A stretch of 64,000 nucleotides of DNA from Powellomyces hirtus. Its lineage: Eukaryota > Chytridiomycota > Chytridiomycetes > Spizellomycetales > Powellomycetaceae. A program made the translations under genes and the position numbers. This document shows, one piece after another, positions 37,963-46,581 of this stretch (within the stretch, counting starts at the first letter, position 1; each line of letters starts with the position of its first letter). The stretch is from positions 868,001-932,000 of the forward strand of contig JAHLKG010000001.1 in assembly GCA_025526995.1 (NCBI GenBank), in the 5' to 3' direction. The notes under the pieces were generated by a model, which saw nothing but the letters and a program-made list of their open reading frames with translations, was not told the DNA's origin and searched no databases.

Positions 37963-38590
37963 ATGGCACCCGCCAACCCACACGCCGTGATAAATGACCC
38001 CCGATCAAGCGTCTCGTTCCTGATTACTGATTGCCCCCAGCGGAATAATGTCGCGGACGGCTATGCCTCGCTATTGCAGGCTCACAATGTCAAACACCTC
38101 GTGCGGTGTTGTGACCCGGCCGCTTACGATGCCACCCCGCTTTCGAGGACGGGGGTGACTGTCCATGACTGGTTTTTTGAAGATGGTACGTATGCGGGGT
38201 TTTGTGTGGGATGTGAGAATGTGAGGGCAAGGCTCGCTGACACGTTTCCTACGCTTGGGTTTTGTCTTCTTTCCAGGCACCGTTCCGCCCGAAAGCGTGG
38301 TGACCTCATTAAAAACCCTGATTTCCTCGTTCACATCCGTCCCCTCGACATCCGAAAAGCCGACAATGGCGTTGCATTGCGTGAGCGGGATCGGGCGCGC
38401 GCCGGTACTGGTTGCTGCCGCGTTGGTCCTGCAAGGCGTTGAAGGCGAGGAAGCAGTGGAAGTTGTTCGCAAGAGTCGCCGGGGAGCTCTCAACCGCGCG
38501 CAACTGGCATGGCTTTTAGATGACTTTGCGCCAAAGAATCGGAAAAAGGGGAAAAGCAAAGGGCTCCGCCGCTTCTTTTCTCGCTCGTAA
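37963..38590 (+). CDS. PRL/PTP4A-type dual-specificity phosphatase without a CAAX box
   Basis: Exons 37963-38185 and 38277-38590 give 178 aa. The general-acid loop reads VHDWFFEDGTVPPE, equivalent to the PRL D-W-x-F-x-D-G loop. The catalytic P-loop is HCVSGIGRAPVLVAAALV (Cys-x5-Arg), followed by VVRKSRRGALNRAQL as in PRLs. PRLs normally end in a prenylated CAAX box after a polybasic stretch. This protein keeps the polybasic tail (NRKKGKSKGLRRFF) but ends FSRS with no cysteine. Membrane binding would then rest on charge alone, or a different last exon is used. Confidence 0.88.
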
Positions 38591-38987
38591 CCCTTTCATG
38601 CAGGCCAGCTATGATCTACATCCTAGCCAGCTCTGCTTGCTCGGCTGATCAATGCCGCCGTCGTTGTTCACATGGCTGCAGCTACTTCTCCATCCTGAAT
38701 CCACTAGTTCTCCTCCCCCGGCCGCATAGCAGTAGATCTAAGGGCCGAAAACAACACGCATTCCGCACACTGGTGCATTGAACACCTCCGAACTCGTATG
38801 CAAGATATAACGCGCCGCAGTATATATCGAACCAGCGAATGAGATACATTAGATGACAATGAGACTAAAAAGTAAAGGTGATACTAGAAATGCGAGAGAG
38901 ACTGGCAGAAAGGGGAATATAGATGACGAACCGGTAGACATCAACTCATCGCGGTAGGGAACCTGTCCTCTCATTTACATTTTTCTT
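38591..38987. other. Intergenic region between convergent genes
   Basis: 3' flanks of the phosphatase and of the Q/S-rich gene. Nothing else is seen. Confidence 0.5.
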
Positions 38988-40607
38988 TTACTGGTTTTGT
39001 GCGGGGAGGTTCCCCGAATTGGCAGCAATCGCGACAGCAGACGGAGCCAAATTATTAGCCGCTGATGGCTCTTCCGAGTCGCCTAGTTGCTGTTCTGATG
39101 CTTCTGCTGCCAGAGCGACAGCCGCAACATCATCGGCTGCGGGCGTGCCTTCCGCCTTCTTTTTCTTTTTCTTTTTCAATCCCGTGTCCTTCTTCTTGCT
39201 GGCCTTTTTGCCAGCCTTGTCGTCAGGCGCTACGGTACCGTACATGCCTGCATACAACTGCTGTTGCTGCATCATATACGCGGTATAGGCCGCGGCGTAC
39301 TGCTGTTGCTGATATTGCATATAGGCGAGTTCGTCGGGTGTCTGCTGCTGCTGCGGTTGCTGGTCGGTCTGTGGTTGCGCCGGCTGTGGCTGTTGGCCAG
39401 AAGGTGATGAAGATGTCGAAGACGAAGCAGAAGAGGCCGGCGGTGTTGGTTCCGGGGCCACATATTCACGATAACCTTTTATCAACGGCTGTTTCGTTTC
39501 AGAAGTCCGAAGCGAAGCGAGAGGGGCAGGAACAGGGAGTGGTTGCAGATGTGTCGGCGGCTGCCACATTCTGTGCTGCAGTTGCTGCGGGGTCGGCGCT
39601 GCTGGTTGGTGATAGAGCTCGGGGTGTCTCATACCATTTACTGCAGGAGGAATGCCGGCCGAGGACGAATTTGCGCTGCTATTTGATATACCGGCACTAC
39701 TGCTGCTGCCGTTCGATAGTATATAGGGTGATTTTGGGGTGGGTGGAGCGTTCGGGTCGATGGCGGCCGCGTTTTGCTTCTTCTGTTGCGCTGCTGCTTT
39801 CTGCATGGCGATGCGTCGGGCAGCGCGTCCGTGAATCGCACCGGCCGTCGCCGCTACAGCACCGACAGGTGTGTCACTATCCGAGTCGCCTTCGGATATT
39901 GAAGAGCCCGCAGAGGAGGAGGAGGACGCATACTGCGGGCGACGATGGCGATGGTTTGGTTTACCGGAGGCGACCGGTGCGGGATGATGCTGCTGCATAC
40001 GGGAAGCACGGTTGAACGCTTTGGGGGCAGCGGGAGATCGCGCCCGTGAGGACGAGGATGAATAACGATCTTCGGATCTGGATCGGAATTGATTGGCAAT
40101 GCTCAAAGAGTTGCGCGGTGCTTCCACGCCGGCCAGACCCTTCCATTTGTTCCAGTAGTCATCGGCCGGTTTGTCAAGGTCCGGATGATACTGCTGTTCT
40201 TGCGGTCGTTGGTATTGCTGCGGCGGAGGGGGCTGTGCGCGACCCAGCAAGGACTTGACAACGGTCGAACGGGCCACAGTGTGATCATCAGTGTCCCACG
40301 ATGTGGATCTCGGAGGAGCAGTTGATGGCAGCGGCGCAGAGGTTGGGGCGACGTTCTTTCCTACCTTGTGAACTCGTGCTGTATATACGATCGGTTGTTG
40401 GGGTTTTGGAGGCGGAGCGAGAAAGGGGTTTTGACGACGAGTGCTGGTAGGAGCGCCATGGGTAGGTGCTTCTGTCGTTCGGGCGGAGGAGGTAGCAGGC
40501 GCCGAGTTCTCTTGTACCAGCAACTCGTCGAAAGCGCCGAGGATGTCACCGAGCAGACCGCCGGCAGCGGAGTTGCTTCCGGAGCTGTTGTCTTTTAGAT
40601 AGGACAT
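38988..40607 (-). CDS. Uncharacterised low-complexity (Q/S/P-rich) protein
   Basis: One exon, 539 aa from the ATG at 40607 (MSYLKDNSSGSN). The frame stays open upstream to 40835, but that part reads like 5' UTR. Visible parts: an N-terminal short helix (GGLLGDILGAFDELLVQEN), a conserved-looking basic/aromatic block (IVYTARVHKVGKN and DDYWNKWKGLAG), long Ser and Gln tracts, a repeated QQQQ/Y-A region (MQYQQQQYAAAYTAYMMQQQ), and a lysine-rich segment (GLKKKKKKKAEG). No domain is recognised. Composition suggests a condensate-forming or scaffolding protein; that is a guess. Confidence 0.65.
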   Translation of the reverse strand: MSYLKDNSSGSNSAAGGLLGDILGAFDELLVQENSAPATSSARTTEAPTHGAPTSTRRQNPFLAPPPKPQQPIVYTARVHKVGKNVAPTSAPLPSTAPPRSTSWDTDDHTVARSTVVKSLLGRAQPPPPQQYQRPQEQQYHPDLDKPADDYWNKWKGLAGVEAPRNSLSIANQFRSRSEDRYSSSSSRARSPAAPKAFNRASRMQQHHPAPVASGKPNHRHRRPQYASSSSSAGSSISEGDSDSDTPVGAVAATAGAIHGRAARRIAMQKAAAQQKKQNAAAIDPNAPPTPKSPYILSNGSSSSAGISNSSANSSSAGIPPAVNGMRHPELYHQPAAPTPQQLQHRMWQPPTHLQPLPVPAPLASLRTSETKQPLIKGYREYVAPEPTPPASSASSSTSSSPSGQQPQPAQPQTDQQPQQQQTPDELAYMQYQQQQYAAAYTAYMMQQQQLYAGMYGTVAPDDKAGKKASKKKDTGLKKKKKKKAEGTPAADDVAAVALAAEASEQQLGDSEEPSAANNLAPSAVAIAANSGNLPAQNQ

Positions 40608-41890
40608 TGAAGAAAAAGAAAGGGAGGGAAGCAGAGTAGGGAGCGCGGGAAACTGAAGATTGAGGACGGTGCTAATGAGGTGCTCTTCTTGTACGATTTG
40701 CCTTGTCTGAATGTTATTCTGTACGTTCGGCAGGGTATGTGAACAAAAAAAAAGTGAAAGGCCGACGCTAAGAGCTTGCGGTTTATTGTCTGAGCAACCG
40801 CCCAACCGCAGAGAAACCAGTATCTGCAGTCCCACGCTCCCTCGTGCGAAATATATCGTCCGAGAAGAATCTATCGGTTGGTGTGTCTTTCCTTCTCTTT
40901 CCTCCGGCTGGTTTCTGTCTTGCGCAGCGTTTCTTGTCTCTCTTTGTGTGCGGGAGGGTTTACGTTGTGAGCAAAAAGTTCACAGTTGTTTTGGGGAAAG
41001 CCACGTTTACCGAGGGAATGGTGCGTGTGCTACCGGAAGGAAATTAAGCGCAAATGGATGATATTTTTTTATTTCGATTCCGCCAGCCAACAGACCAAGT
41101 TGAACCAACCAACCAGCCAGCCTTGCCAGTGCCCCAGAGGGTTGCTTTTTCCGCTTCAAGTTGGGTAAGTTCAACCGCGCGATTGCTCGAGTGGTTAATG
41201 TTTTGCCTTGCTTTGTTTTCCTTCTCGCTGACGGTGATGATGATGATAATGATGATGGTAGGAAGTGCAAGGCTGGCTGAGTTTGAAGTTTTGGAGGGAA
41301 GAGGAGGGTAAGGCCGGGGCTTTTCATTATTACTGTCATACGTCACGGCTGGCGACCGTCGCACACACACGCGCAAGCAACAAGCTGAATGAGTGCCGGG
41401 ACTCTGGGAGACGCTGAATGTACGACTCTGCGGCGGCCGATGAGGGGGTCCCAAGATCAATCAATTCTGCGGCACTACAAGGAAGGAAGCGTGTTTAGTC
41501 GTACTAGTCGTATTAGTGGATGGAGGGATGGGCTCTGTTGTGTTTCAAGAGGCATTTGGTGGCACCGCGTCAGTTTCTTCAATTGGCCCATCTGATGACT
41601 CAGCAAGCGCGCCTTGCCACAACACAACGCCACGCACGGGTGAGAGCGGCTTGGGAATAATCAAAGAAGAGCTGGTGGATGTAGTGGTGAGACACATAGT
41701 TTTCCCTACAAGTTGTGGGACACCTCAGTCAGTACTATCGCATACACTATTGAACTGTCAATCATTGACATTTTGGAGATTCGACGTATGATTCTTGTCG
41801 CGTCTAGCATGGTCTGATAATTTGCGCACTTGAAGACACAGACGCCTACATCTTCCAGCTCCATCATCATCCTCAGGCTTACGCGTAACA
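40608..41890. other. Intergenic region
   Basis: Includes the upstream region of the Q/S-rich gene and a (GAT)n-like run (gatgatgatgataatgatgatgg, about 41235-41260). No gene is recognised. Confidence 0.45.
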
Positions 41891-42071
41891 ATGTTTCGTC
41901 GTCTTGTCCGCTATATTGAAACTCCCGACGACGCAATACCGCACCCAGCAGCAAAAGAGGTCCGCCAACGTGAGTTTCTACCATCTACAGTTACAAGCAT
42001 TCAACATCACACCTTGCATTCGAACACTCACAAAAGAGCTGTTGAACCGATGGCCGCCGGATGTAATTTAA
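41891..42071 (+). CDS. Possible 37-aa two-exon small protein
   Basis: Exons 41891-41969 and 42037-42071 join through a consensus GTGAGT...AG intron to MFRRLVRYIETPDDAIPHP, then AAKEVRQQLLNRWPPDVI and a stop. The compact form with a clean phase-1 intron is suggestive, but I recognise no family and it may be chance. Confidence 0.3.
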
Positions 42072-42570
42072 CAGAAGGGCATATCAGGCTCATCGCTGGT
42101 GCCCGATGTGTGATTGCTTAATTTGCTCTTCTGCCCTTCTGGCGCTCTACCGTTCCTGATAATCATGAGATCGACGACCAATGCGCTTGAATGTTGATAC
42201 CGCCTCGCGCATATATGCGACATCCTACATCTATCCCGTGTACAATCGAGCGCGCTGTTCGCTTGCGTGGCTTGCAGTGCCGCTGAAATACGAATTGGGG
42301 ATCGCCTTTGCTTCCGTGATTTGCCAAGATAGAGGTTCCCGTCTATCGGATCTTTTCTCCCCCCACCAGACTATTATTATTTTAGTTAGTAGAGCGAGGC
42401 GCGTCGGGCGGGGGTTGCTTACGTAGGCGACGGAAGCACACAGGAGCCCCCTTCTCTCTCTGCGCTCGCTTGTTCGCTGTCAGTCTATCTTTGCTCGCTC
42501 GAATTTGTTGCTATTCCTAGCATTCGCTCGCCCTTCCCTTGAAACCACATCACACATCCATCATACAAGT
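42072..42570. other. Intergenic region
   Basis: Promoter side of the TBC gene, with CT-rich stretches close to its start. No gene is seen. Confidence 0.45.
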
Positions 42571-44252
42571 ATGCTCGCCGATCAACCCCCACTCCCGCCT
42601 ATTCCGCACTCGGAGGGAAATTCAAATTCATCAGGGACAGACCATTCACCTAATACCATGACTATCCCCAGAAGCCGACGATCAAGTATGGCGGCCGCCA
42701 AGGAGCATGCGTGGTTGGATGCGCTGGCGCACTGGGATCAATCTGTGAAGAAGCGCAAGAAGGTGGGTGTGGCAACCAAAGGAGCGAGAAAACTTTTTTT
42801 TTCATCTCTGCGCACGGAACTCAAGAAACTTCCCGCGAACGGGGATTTTTTTTATACAATCAGATCAAGAAATTGGGACGGCAGGGAATCCCAGAATCGC
42901 TGCGAGCAACTGTGTGGTGTAAACTGGCCAAAGTCGACGAAATCAAGAAGCCAGGCCTGTATGATGTGAGTCAGGATGGCATTTTTTCGTGAAAACGAAG
43001 CTTCCTGGCTGCCTGCTAATACATGCGTGAAACCTGACAGGGTCTTTTGGCGCAACGAGACGATGCCATCTTTGACATCATTGAGCGAGATATTGGCCGG
43101 TGTTTTCCAGGTACTTGTCGGGAACATGTTGATTGGCCTTTCCCAATCCGGATATGCTTGAGATAACCAATGCTGCTCGGCCAATGTCCAATGCAGAACA
43201 CAAGATGTTTGCCGAAGAAGGCGGACCAGGGTGGGTCTCGTCAAATGAGACACTTGGAATTTACATATGGGCTGATGATGAAGATTCTCCTTGTAGTCAA
43301 ACAAACCTCAGAAACGTTCTACGGGCTTACGCATTATATAATCCTGAGATTGGATACTGCCAAGGAATGGGAATGTTGGCGGGGGTGATGCTTATGCACA
43401 TGCCACCAGAGGTATGTTGTTTCGCCGTGAGAACGCTTTCGAGCTACTGAAGGCCGGTGTGAAACCAAATCACGGAAACGAAACTAACCCGAGAATACTG
43501 AATCCCGCAGGATAGCTTTTGGCTGCTGGTCAGCACACTGCAAAATGTTCTAAAGGATTTTTATACCCCTGTCCTCCTGCAACTGCGCCGGGATGCCGCC
43601 GTGTTCGAGGCCCTCCTGTTCAAAACATCCAAGCGGCTTGCGCGGCATATGGTACGTCAATCCATCATTGCAGAATGAGAAATGTTCCATCGCGCGTTAC
43701 CGACTGGGGATTTTTCTCGGTGCCAACATAGGATACGCAAGAAGTGGGGCCTCTGATGTACATTACCCAATGGTTCCTAACAGTCTTTACAACATCCTTA
43801 CCGTGGGAGACGGCGCTGAGAGTGTGGGATATGCTTTACTGTGAAGGTAATGAAAACGGTATCTCAGGGACAACCGCCATGGATAACAGGACTAACTCTG
43901 CGCTCAACAGGAATCAAACCACTTTTCAGAATAGGCCTTGCTATATTACGCATCAACAGAGGTAAAAACCCCGCGTTGTCCTTGAATCATGAATCGAACT
44001 CGTGATCTCATCTACTCTCCACGCGCGTGTAAAAATCTAGACTTTCTTCTCAAAGAGTGCCCGACCAACGCCGAAATTCTCAGTCTCCTCCTCCACCTTC
44101 CGAAAGACCACCTAGATGCCGACAACCTCGTGAAAACCTCGCTCAAAGTCAAGATACGCAAAAAAGACATTGAGCAACTACGCACAACCGTCGCCCAAAT
44201 AGACATACCTGACCGCGGAACCATCAGCCTCATCAAACGGAAAAAGAAGTGA
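42571..44252 (+). CDS. TBC-domain Rab GTPase-activating protein (Gyp/TBC1D10-like)
   Basis: Stimulates GTP hydrolysis by Rab GTPases in membrane traffic. Nine exons: 42571-42762, 42864-42965, 43041-43110, 43197-43230, 43297-43411, 43511-43651, 43732-43846, 43911-43961 and 44041-44252, giving 343 aa. The TBC domain covers about residues 65-290: [18 protein letters not shown], the arginine finger in [18 protein letters not shown] (IxxDxxR), the glutamine finger in [16 protein letters not shown] (YxQ), [15 protein letters not shown] and [10 protein letters not shown]. The 34-nt exon 4 encodes [12 protein letters not shown]. The short basic C-terminus ends SLIKRKKK. The substrate Rab cannot be told. 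Confidence 0.93.
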
Positions 44253-44590
44253 CATTAAAAACGAACCCCACAAGCCCCGTCCCGCGCGGAGAGCAAATGT
44301 TTCCCCCCCAACGCCTACCTCCTCATATATCCTTTTTGATTTCCAGTATATTCTCTACTCTTCATATGCAATATCGATACTGCCCCTTAATGACTGGCGA
44401 CGCGTACCTGCCAATGTATCGGCGCCTTCATACCTCCCCCCAATGCCCCATCACATCAGCGTTGTGCATGCACGTTGCCATCCGCCGCAACGCTCACCCA
44501 GTCGTGTGAAAACAACGAAAAGAAAAGTAATTTGATGGAACTCGGTCCTACGAAAACCGAAAGGTAAACAATAAAAAAAATGATTCGAAA
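44253..44590. other. Intergenic region
   Basis: 3' flank of the TBC gene and of the oppositely oriented tRNA. A short A-rich tract (about 44570-44580) lies past the tRNA 3' end on its coding strand, i.e. a T run usable as a Pol III terminator. Confidence 0.5.
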
Positions 44591-44662
44591 GGGTCCCTCC
44601 GGGGTTTGAACCCGGGACCTCTCGCACCCAAAGCGAGAATCGTGCCACTAGACCAAGGGACC
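44591..44662 (-). tRNA. tRNA-Pro, anticodon UGG
   Basis: The 72-nt cloverleaf is complete on the minus strand: acceptor GGTCCCT/AGGGACC, A box TGGTCTAGTGG, anticodon stem CTCGC/GCGAG with loop TTTGGGT (anticodon TGG), T arm CCGGG/CCCGG with loop TTCAAAC (B box), and discriminator C. No intron. The genome must add CCA. Copies of its 5' half follow upstream of its 5' end. Confidence 0.96.
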
Positions 44663-45045
44663 TTTTATGAATGGAGTGCGAGATTGTGCCACTAGACCAA
44701 GGGACGGTTATCAGTAGAGCGGATTGTCGGCGAGATCGTGCCACTAGACCAAGGGACCCGTTATGAGTAGAGTGCGAGATCGTGCCACTAGACCAAGGGA
44801 CTTTTTATGAATGGAGTGCGAGATTGTGCCACTAGACCAAGGGACGGTTATGAGTAGAGCGGATTGTCGGCGAGATCATGCCACTAGACCAAGGGACCCC
44901 GTTATGAGTAGAGTGCATTGTCTGCGAGATCGTGCCACTAGACCAAGGGACTTTTTATGAATGGAGTGCAAGATTGTGCCACTAAATGAAGGGACGCTTA
45001 TAAGTAGAGCGCATTGTCGGCGAGAATGTGCCACTAGAGCATGGC
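44663..45045 (-). repeat. Tandem array of truncated tRNA-Pro 5' halves
   Basis: Upstream of the tRNA (on its own strand) the sequence GTCCCTTGGTCTAGTGGCAC recurs, intact or degenerate, eight more times. Copies end at about 44704, 44756, 44801, 44844, 44896, 44951, 44994 and 45043; the last two are degenerate. Each copy keeps the acceptor 5' strand, D arm and A box, then breaks off after a few bases of the anticodon stem (ATCTCGC). Spacers come in three types (ttttatgaatggagtgc; gttatgagtagagcggattg; gttatgagtagagtgc) in a fixed order, so the array is a higher-order repeat of about 140-150 bp present about 2.5-3 times. No copy has a B box or the 3' half. Confidence 0.93.
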
Positions 45046-45901
45046 CTTGGGGGGGACACATGGCATAGACAGGCGCACAGCAACTGAGACCATATTAATG
45101 GAATAAGAGTAGAGAGGCGACACACGGATGTGTATTGTCACGGGTCGTCGTGCCAGGACACCAAAGGAGAGTATCTATGAATGATTGAGGCCTTTGCGTC
45201 TTTTGCCATTAGTCATGACTAAATGTGGTCCTGGAGTCGTCCAAATCCGAGCGCCCAAGTGGGAAGAATATGGCTTGGCTTGCCCTTGGCACCCCGAGCG
45301 TGCGCTGGCGCTTGGATGCACCCTCGTTGCAGGTTAAAACAATATATGATGCGATTTAAGGCTGTGGACATCATCGAATGGCTTCTACTCTACGAGTCAG
45401 CATGATCTTTCCAACCTTGAGCTACCCTGCGCAAACTTCGAGAGGGCGGGCAAATTCGGGACTGCCTTGAAAAGTTACTTAGGACTCCAGGTGGGATTGT
45501 CATTCTGGCGAGAGCGCTTATCATGCAGAGTTGGATGCAAGGCGCGCTGCCAAAGCTGTACCGAATATCTTGCACGAGGGAATATCGTTGAGCGAAAAAA
45601 GACACCTTTCCAATGAGCCACATGATATTCCTTCTCTCTTAACACTTGATAGTCGGATAGAACTGTTGATCCGGTTCACATGGACAGGTTGACCGAGAAA
45701 TGGATGAGACGCTCGTGACTGTCCGTATCAACGTGCTTTTTAAGATATGGCTCGAGTTGTCCTTCCTTTTGTCCAAATACATGGTCGACGCATTTGCACA
45801 TTATTTCAGGGGACACAATCTACACACATATGATGTATTTCCCTGCAGTAGCAGCAAAGAGCTTGGATGCAGAACCGTTCGCATCCACCTAGAGGATCAC
45901 A
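45046..45901. other. Gene-free stretch
   Basis: Follows the tRNA-half array. Open frames are short and unrecognised. Confidence 0.45.
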
Positions 45902-46357
45902 CTACGCCGCGTAGTCATCATGGTACAATTGACTGGCCAGATACTCCTCCCAAGAAATGAGGCCATCCGAATCTATATCATCTTCCAACAGCGCATGGTC
46001 AATCATATCCTCCACGTCGGCCATCTTGAGCCTCTGGTCTTTGGGTGGCAGTTCGCCGGCGTGCGTAAAGGCGTTCCGGAGCTCGTGGCCGTCGAGGTGG
46101 TGGTCTTTGTTGACGTCGTGCAGCGAGAAGAAATAGTACAGATCCTCTTCATCTGCATTCTTGAAGGCAGGAATGTCTGTCAAAGGGGGTGCTGGAGGGG
46201 AATGCTCTCGTGCATATTGTGCGGCTTTGTGATAGTTGCCGTAATTTGAGCGCGAGTCGTGTTGGATGCTGTGCACTGACGGGACCGTCACCAGGAGGAT
46301 AAAGGATAGGAGGAGAAGCGGATACGCAAAGACCGAGAAGGTCAAGTTGCGGAACAT
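45902..46357 (-). CDS. MCFD2-like secreted EF-hand protein
   Basis: One exon, 151 aa. The N-terminal signal peptide has the core YPLLLLSFILLVTVPSVHS. After a linker come two EF-hands, with loops DVNKDHHLDGHE and DIDSDGLISWEE, separated by a helix containing DVEDMIDHALLEDD. Length, signal peptide and the paired EF-hands match MCFD2, which works with the lectin LMAN1 as a calcium-dependent ER-to-Golgi cargo receptor. LMAN1 is not in this window. Other small luminal EF-hand proteins cannot be excluded. Confidence 0.75.
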   Translation of the reverse strand: MFRNLTFSVFAYPLLLLSFILLVTVPSVHSIQHDSRSNYGNYHKAAQYAREHSPPAPPLTDIPAFKNADEEDLYYFFSLHDVNKDHHLDGHELRNAFTHAGELPPKDQRLKMADVEDMIDHALLEDDIDSDGLISWEEYLASQLYHDDYAA

Positions 46358-46581
46358 TTCGTCGTTCGTGTTTGCCGATTAGACACAGTTGGGCAAGAAT
46401 GTGTTGACGCCCAGAAAACGCGTCGACGTGGATGGTCCCACGACATCCTTTGATTTTGCAGACGTAATGATATTGATGAAAAACTATACACTTCTAGCGA
46501 TATTAGGGTTGGACTATGTACAGATGAATAATCTATCGACTCATGGAGGCCCAGAGGCACTCTATGTTCATTCCATCTCGA

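Noticed and set aside
39065..40015. 316-codon open frame on the plus strand
   Set aside because: Antisense shadow of the Q/S-rich gene; low-complexity codons keep the opposite frame open.
40608..40835. 76-residue N-terminal extension of the Q/S-rich protein
   Set aside because: Composition differs from the rest of the protein and the downstream ATG at 40607 starts the low-complexity protein cleanly; more likely 5' UTR.
44663..45045. CRISPR-like look of the repeat array
   Set aside because: The repeated unit is the 5' half of the adjacent tRNA-Pro and the spacers are themselves repeated. The genome is eukaryotic and no cas gene is present.
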